NCBI GenBank assembly: GCA_947683425.1
Contig: CANTUQ010000004.1
Span: forward strand, 31,697,001-31,761,000
Origin: Excoecaria cochinchinensis
Lineage: Eukaryota > Streptophyta > Magnoliopsida > Malpighiales > Euphorbiaceae
Direction: 5' to 3'
Length of the DNA: 64,000 nt
The translations under genes were made by a program, and so were the position numbers. The stretch's first letter is position 1, and the number at the start of each line of letters is the position of its first letter. Below, one piece after another: positions 57,790 through 64,000 of this stretch. The notes beneath the pieces are model-generated. The model saw only the letters and a program-made list of their open reading frames with translations. It had not been told where the DNA came from and did not search any database.

Positions 57790-60455
57790 TGTAATGCCCA
57801 TTCCTGACCACTAGATTAGCTCCGCCAATGCAGTCAAAAACGGCCGCTACACAGACACATATGCATGCTTTACTATCACAATTTCATGCCAACACTCTGA
57901 ACAATAAAATTTCATCATCAAGTATACATTCTCATGCATCATATGTCATAGGTTCTCTTGCTTCCCAATATACACACATACTTACAAATATACACAAGCA
58001 CTCATTAAGATTACAATACTTATTTATAACAGCTTTACATATTTTCAAATGTTCAAAAAGTCTTACATAACTGGTACAAATATATTGATACCCCCAAAAC
58101 CTACACTAAAGTAATAGCCCTAGTGTTGACCGTTGTTAACGCGGATTTGTCCTTCCAAAATCACCTTGCGATTAAACCTACACGGATTAGAAAAGAAACC
58201 CATGCTAAGCGATAACTCTTAGTGGGGAACGCATACATAGTATATATATAAACACAACATTAATATTATATATACGTCAAGTTAAGGTTCATGCCTGAGT
58301 CAACAAGTCTAGAACATTTATGTATCATTATACTCATAGCATTGTTACAAATTCACATTTTCATAGAGCATGCATTTGCTTGGTGTGTATATAATACTTA
58401 ATCACATGACTGAATAGCTTACATAGGTTTTGCATAAATTCATTAAGTACAAAGCATTCGTACATATCAACTTAATAGTTAGGATTATCCTTATCATTTC
58501 TCTTTAGGTTTGCTTGCAATTCAAAGACGTGAATAACGAGTATCGCATTGGTACCACTGAGGTACTATAATTTCTCTATAATTTCAATGTATCCGTGGAT
58601 ACACATATACGCATTTGTACCCTAAGGTACAGTAACTCAACAAGATCAATATTCCACATTAAAGAATCCAGCAAGGATTTATTTTGCATTGTGACTCCAG
58701 AGGAATCGGACGCATTGGGCTGCAGCACTTGACCCTATAGGCATGCCTATCTATCCACTACTTGACTCGCAGGCTAAAATTTATTAATTTCATTATTGAT
58801 TTCATAATTATTAATTCCAACAGCACATACATAACCCAACACCAAGTTCTCCTCTTTGCATACTCATAAAGCATTAACAAATCCACATTACTCTTTTACA
58901 CATCACATAATACTTGGACAACTTGCAATCAAATCATTAACTAACAAATAATTGAATTCATTAGTCACTTTGCAAATATGTATATTTGCTTCATATAACC
59001 TTGGTATCACACTCATATAAAATGCCAACAAGTTTGGCTAAAAGCCACACAATTAATAATCCAAAATAAATTAGGGTTCCTTGTCAAAATAGGGTACCTC
59101 ACGGTCACAACCAGTTTGGTTGTCACCGTGATATACTGGGGTCTTCAAAACAAAATGCAAGCTAAGTTACCTCACAGTCACAACCAGTTTGGTTGCCATC
59201 ATGACATACCATGCACTCCCAAAATAGAATGTAAAATGAGGTATCTCACGGTCACAACCATTTTGGTTGTCACCGTAAGATACATCACTATTCCGGCAGA
59301 ATGCCATCTATGGCACCTCACGGTCACAACTATTTTGGTTGTCACCATAACATGCCATGCCTCACCAGGCATAATAGAGCTCCTGCATACGTCATGGTGG
59401 CAATCTCTTTGGTTGTCACCGTGACCTATGCAAAAACACCATAACACAGCTGTGCTCTCTGTCTCAATTCTCATATCACTTTCAAAACCAGTTCCCTTTT
59501 TGGTGATTCAAGCTTACTCATTCTTCAATAGTATAACAAGTAACACATACCTAATCTCCACTAAGCCAATCTCATCCAATATGCATAAAATTTAACACAT
59601 ACATAAGCTCAATACTCAACATTCCATTCAAATATCATAAACACAACAGTAGCCTCTAGCCTATTCCATAAGATACAAACTTCTGGTCTTTAAACCTAAT
59701 CAACTCATTCATTTATGTGATTAAGAATTCCAATTACCAATTTAGTTCATGATTATTCAAATTACACAAGCAAATACAATCATGCCATTACACACATAGG
59801 GTTAGTTCCCAAACCTCGTCGCCTATGCTCCTAACGTTCACTGAGCACTAGCTTCTTCGATTTTTGCCTTTCCCTTATCTTTCTTTACTCCTTCCTCTAA
59901 AAATACCATTCCAATTTCCAGAATTGGACACAACTCATCAATCCTCAATCCACATCAAACCAAAACCAGGAAGAGTAGAAGAGGAATTACAAATAACCAC
60001 TTACATTTCAATCTTATCAACTTAGTTCTTATTCCACTTAGCAATATTCATAGAATTAATATGAGAACTCTAAGGAACAACACGAAAATGAGAAGAGGAG
60101 AAAATGCAGAGTTGAGGCTGAAAATGAAAGTTCATGCAAATGTGGCCCTTTCTCTCTCCTCAATTCCATGTATATACATGTACTAGTGTAGGTGGCAGCA
60201 CTGTCAAATGCCACCCGGATTCCATCTCCCATGCTATCCCCTATTAGCCTAATGACTCTCCACTTAGTTTAATTAATCCACAATTAAGTTAACTAACCCT
60301 CAATTAGCTTAATGATGCAAAATTATAACTTGGCCACTTAACTTTCCTTTAATTTCTCAATTAGGTCCTTACTTTTATTACAATCAAATCCACATTTCGC
60401 CCTTAGTTAATCCAATTATACCAATTACAACTAGGGTACATTTTCGGCCATTACA
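57790..60455 (-). mobile_element. Solo Tekay-type LTR E
   Basis: 2666 bp from TGTAATGCCC to GGCCATTACA, flanked by the perfect 5-bp duplication AGAAT (57785-57789 and 60456-60460). It has the CTAAGC stem-loop (58205-58222), mini-hairpins (about 58545-58710), a GCATGCC block (about 58742), five tandem CACGGTCACAACC hairpins (59100-59430), and a decayed donor-like site near 60001. It is inserted in the 3' UTR of G2 and has no interior. Confidence 0.9.
59100..59430 (-). repeat. Five tandem long hairpins in LTR E
   Basis: The first (59100-59130) pairs CACGGTCACAACCA with TGGTTGTCACCGTG around GTT, 13 of 14 positions matching. Four more follow at about 70-75 base spacing with varied stems. They are the counterpart of the hairpins in LTR B and Tekay-1. 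Confidence 0.85.
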
Positions 60456-60460
60456 AGAAT

Positions 60461-61340
60461 AGTTTGCTGAATATCATCCTCTTGGATTTTTGCTGAGTCT
60501 TTTCTAGACTTCTATAGTGCAGGACACCATTCTTTTGGATTGAATGGATTTGGAATATTTGGAAAAACTTAATGCTCCGAAGAGACTGGGAATGCTTTGG
60601 AAAAAGGACTTAAGGGATGATGCTCTAAAGAGACTGAGAATGCCTCGAAAAAAGGACTTAAAGATAATGCTCCGAAGAGGCTGAGAGTGCCTTTGAAAAA
60701 AAGGACTTAAAGATAATGCTTTGAAGAGGCTGAGAGTGCCTTGGTAAAAGGACTTAAAGGTAATGCTCCGAAGAGGCTGAGAATGCCTTGGAAAAAGGAC
60801 TTAAAGATAATGCTTCGAAGAGGCTGAGAATGCCTTTTAAAAAAAGGACTTAAAGGTAATGCTCCAAAGAAGCTGAGAATGCCTTGGAAAAAGGACTTAA
60901 AGATAATGCTCCGAAGAGGCTGAGAATGCCTTGGAAAAAGGACTTAAAGGTAATGCTCCGAAGAGGCTGAGAGTGCCTTGGAAAAAGGACTTAAAGATAA
61001 TGCTCCGAAGAGGCTGAGAGTGCCTTAGAAAAAGGACTTAAAGATAATACTCCGAAGAGGCTGAGAATGCCTTTAAAAAAAAGGACTTGAGATAATGCTT
61101 CGAAGAGGCTGAGAGTGCCTTGGAAAAAGGACTTAAAGGTAATGCTCCGAAGAGACTGAGAATGCCTTGGAAAAAGGACTTAAAGATAATGCTCCGAAGA
61201 GGTTAGGACTTGAGATGCCTTGAGAAAAGGACTTAATGCTTTGAAAATACTGAGAATGCTCGAAATAGACTTGCAATGCATTGAGAAAAGGACTTAACGG
61301 GTTACCTCTTTATGGGTTCACATGATTTCAACTTGTACGG
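60461..61340 (-). repeat. Element G2 interior: 47-bp tandem repeat
   Basis: About fourteen copies between 60560 and 61260 of a unit built on AATGCTCCGAAGAGGCTGAG, then AATGCC, TTGG, AAAAAGGACTTAAAGAT. Lengths vary slightly in the A-run. It continues the 3' UTR interrupted by LTR E. No open frame is conserved across the units. Confidence 0.85.
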
Positions 61341-62709
61341 GCTTTATCTTGACTTCATCTTGCCAAATCTGTCCCTTGGTTCGGCCTTTTCCTGTAAAGT
61401 TATTAGCCCAAGACCATGTACAAAAGATTGTGTGTGTGTGTGAAACATATATACAAGACTATACACATGAAATATGCACAAAGGATTATGTATAAAAATT
61501 ATGTGAACACGACTGTATGTGTAAAGGATTAAATGCATATGATATGTGCTCGTGATATGCATGCTAAACATGTGCAAAGAATTATGCGTTACATGTATAA
61601 AAACATTATGTACATGGGATGTGTGCGAAGGATTGCATATGCGAGATATATACAAAGTTCATGCATGTTGGGCATTGTGAAAGGCTATGCACGTGTAAAG
61701 TTATGCAAAGAGATATGCAAAATAGTGTACATGCGGGATGAACGTGATATGCATAAATGGATAGACCACATCCTAAGTGGTTAAGGGACTCGTTGAGGGT
61801 ACTACTTATATTGTCTGATGCCCCCAGTGATCTAGAAGAGTATCACCTTGGCTTAGGAATTCTGGCCCATAATCCTTTTAGAGAAAACTGTCCCGTGTGC
61901 ATCTTTGCCCCCCGGTCAATGAGCATACGCCTTTTGCCCTGAGTTGTACAACATCTTGCCCCCAGGATTCTGACTCGATTTCTACATTCTGCACTATGTG
62001 CCTGAAGGGTGGTCATTCGGAGTAATGCTGCCTTATCACTCCAGGCTTCAAAAGTCATTGTTTTAAAGGAAGTGCGTCCCTTGTGGATTTTCACACGAGC
62101 TTTTCTTTGTGGGAAATGTGTCCTTTTGGGGATTTTCACAAGACCCTGTGCCTAATTTTTGCCAGGAATTGACCCAACCCACTCCAGCAGCTTTTATTAA
62201 TTTAATTTTATAGGGCAAACTGCCTGTTTCTAGGTTTTCACCCTGCCATTTGGCCTAACTTTTGCTTAGAGAGCCAGTTACGGTTTTAATCTCTAACGAC
62301 TTTTTTTTTTAATTTTAGGGATTTGTCACATAAAGTGTTGTTATTAATTCCTTGAGACTTGCTCTAGCATATGCCTCCAGGCACGCCATAGGTTTCTCTT
62401 AACCATTCAATTGCATGTTTAAGCCTAGCTTATGCTTGCATTTCTATCTATATGCATCATATAGCAATAAAAATAATCATGACTAGGCATGTGATGCAAA
62501 AATACAAGTTTTATTCAATCTCAATGAGTAACACCTTGGTTGCATTCGACTCCTATTATCAATCAGCCCTCTTGGATTTTTTTGATTGAATATTCTCTCT
62601 CAGCCCTTAATTTTTGTCCAGGATGCCCCCCCCCCCCCCCCCCCTTTTTTATTCTGGCAGGGCGCCCGATTTTAGCAAGATCGCATTTTTCGGTTTTCGA
62701 CCCACAGGG

Positions 62710-62788
<79 letters not shown>

Positions 62789-64000
62789 CCTTTGCCATGG
62801 GACCTCCTTCAGTCTTTCGAGGTATATGTGGTTCCTTTGAATTTACCTTCATCATTATTCTTTGGGACGGCTGCTCCTTCTGACCATGCCTAATTTTTAG
62901 CACCAAAGGATTCATCTTAACCCTTGTGTAAACTAGCTGAAGTAGTGAGTTCTCTATTGGCTGTAAAAGCTCGCATTTTGCCTTCTTTCTATTTTGGTTA
63001 CTTAATTTCTGAGGTAGCTTTCAATGGTTGCAGGTTGGCCTCAAATAGTTTAGACCAAAAGTATTGGTTCTTTTTTCTTTTTTTTTTTAATTTCATTTTC
63101 TACTTTTTTCTGCTTTTCTTTTCATTTTCTTTTCTTTTATTTTTTTTTGTTTTTTAGTTTTTTTTTCTTTTTGTGTTTATGAAATCCAAAGCCTTGTTCA
63201 TCTTGAATTTGATAGTCCGGCTTTTGAGATAACACCTTAATGATTGGAGCTTGATTTTGCTTGGCTGCATTATGTCCGTTCTAGATTCAGAGCAAGCAAA
63301 GGGGTAACTTTTAAAAATTTCAATTATTGTCGAGTTGATAAATTGAAGCAGATTGCCCTGGCATGTCACTCCAGGTCCAGGCAAAGGCCATCTTTTTTTT
63401 TTCTTTTCTTTTGATCTTTCCAATTTTATCTCATTTTAGGAGTCAGATTGGATGCAACCAAGATTATTATTCATTGAAACTGAATGAAACAGTGTTATTA
63501 AACCAATTCCTTAATCATGGTTATCACTTATGCTTAATGAGATAAGATATGACAATGCATATATAAGAAAAGCCCACATTATTAAAATAGAAAAGAGAAA
63601 CAAGTGCATAGTTCAGGAACACACTTTATATAAAAAGGAAGGCATTATAACAACTCTATTTCTTTCTTTCTTCCTCCAGGTTAGGTATCAATTCTTGAAT
63701 GCAATCTCTTAGAGGACAGCAATAGTCTATTTTATGCTCTGTGTACTAGTGATATGCATAATACCAGTCTATTCTGTATCTAGGCTATCCTTGACTTGGA
63801 AAAGGCCCGGCTGGCAAGGGTTGTAACTTCCCTTCCTTGATGAGATGGCTGAAGTGCCAAGCTAATGGCCTACCCGAGATAGTGAGGTGGTGTCAAGTCA
63901 TTCTTGTGGTCGAGACTTCTGCTGCCCCATCATTGCCCCCGTTACCACTGCTACTTCCTTTGTTTTTACCGAAGGCCAGGTTTACAGATTTGGCCGTTTT
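61341..64000 (-). other. Element G2 interior, no recognised coding
   Basis: CA/TG-rich sequence (61430-61760), more complex sequence (61780-62500), a C run (62627-62643), an (ATT)n run (62709-62785) and T-rich tracts (63070-63175). The longest frames (for example 61843-62139 minus, 99 codons) show no retroviral motif. By position it should be the 3' interior of the minus-strand Tat/Ogre-like element, which runs past the window edge. Confidence 0.4.
62709..62785. repeat. (ATT)n microsatellite
   Basis: About 25 perfect ATT units, preceded 65 bases earlier by a poly-C run at 62627-62643. Frames crossing it encode poly-Ile or poly-Tyr and are not genes. Confidence 0.95.

Noticed and set aside
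61843..62139. 99-codon minus-strand frame in the G2 interior, considered as a gag or pol remnant
   Set aside because: No zinc knuckle, protease, RT, RNase H or integrase motif could be seen. It is kept only as unassigned interior.
62540..62893. Frames with poly-Pro, poly-Ile or poly-Tyr
   Set aside because: They come from the poly-C run and the (ATT)n microsatellite.

Overview
The window is plant nuclear DNA made almost entirely of transposable elements, mainly very large-LTR Ty3/gypsy retrotransposons. I see no host gene, tRNA or rRNA. The long-LTR Tekay/Del chromoviruses with initiator-Met-tRNA primer sites, the Tat/Ogre-like elements with a TGGCGACTCC primer site, and the CACTA and hAT fragments point to an angiosperm, probably a eudicot, in a heterochromatic, nested-insertion region. 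I cannot name the species.

Layout. 1-893 is the right end of a CACTA transposon. 894-16909 is a nest of Tekay-type LTRs. An outer plus-strand LTR (C: 11847-12985, 16635-16909, 38801-39377) is interrupted by a second plus-strand LTR (B: 894-2661 and 10735-11846). B is interrupted by a minus-strand LTR-LTR remnant (A: 2662-10729, TSD TCCCC). A is interrupted by a solo LTR (7335-9863, TSD ATTCC). LTR H (12986-16634) also sits in C. 16915-38800 is a 21.9-kb Tat/Ogre-like element (D, TSD GCATG) with no recognisable gag-pol. Its 5' LTR carries a non-autonomous hAT element (18550-20582, 8-bp TSD). Its interior carries a complete, young Tekay retrotransposon (22517-31708, TSD AGTAC, two 2233-bp LTRs, one intact 1545-aa gag-pol).

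39378-43623 holds two related Tat/Ogre-like LTRs in inverted, tail-to-tail orientation. 43624-53296 is a degenerate minus-strand Tekay element (F) with a stop-riddled gag-pol, a 496-bp-offset gag duplication and a truncated 5' LTR. 54340-64000 is the 3' LTR and tandem-repeat-rich 3' region of a minus-strand Tat/Ogre-like element (G2), interrupted by a solo Tekay LTR (57790-60455, TSD AGAAT).

The strongest non-textbook signal is structural. Every Tekay-type LTR here carries an ordered set of short inverted repeats: a family-specific tandem array of long hairpins, an AGGCATGCCT palindrome, an array of 4-6 mini-hairpins, then a CTAAGC...GCTTAG stem-loop. The Tat/Ogre-like LTRs and 3' UTR carry their own mini-hairpins with constant loops (CAAT or AGAA) and variable stems. 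Between copies the two sides of a stem tend to change together. A second shared signal is a predicted intron of about 120 nt in the LTR leader of two divergent Tekay families.
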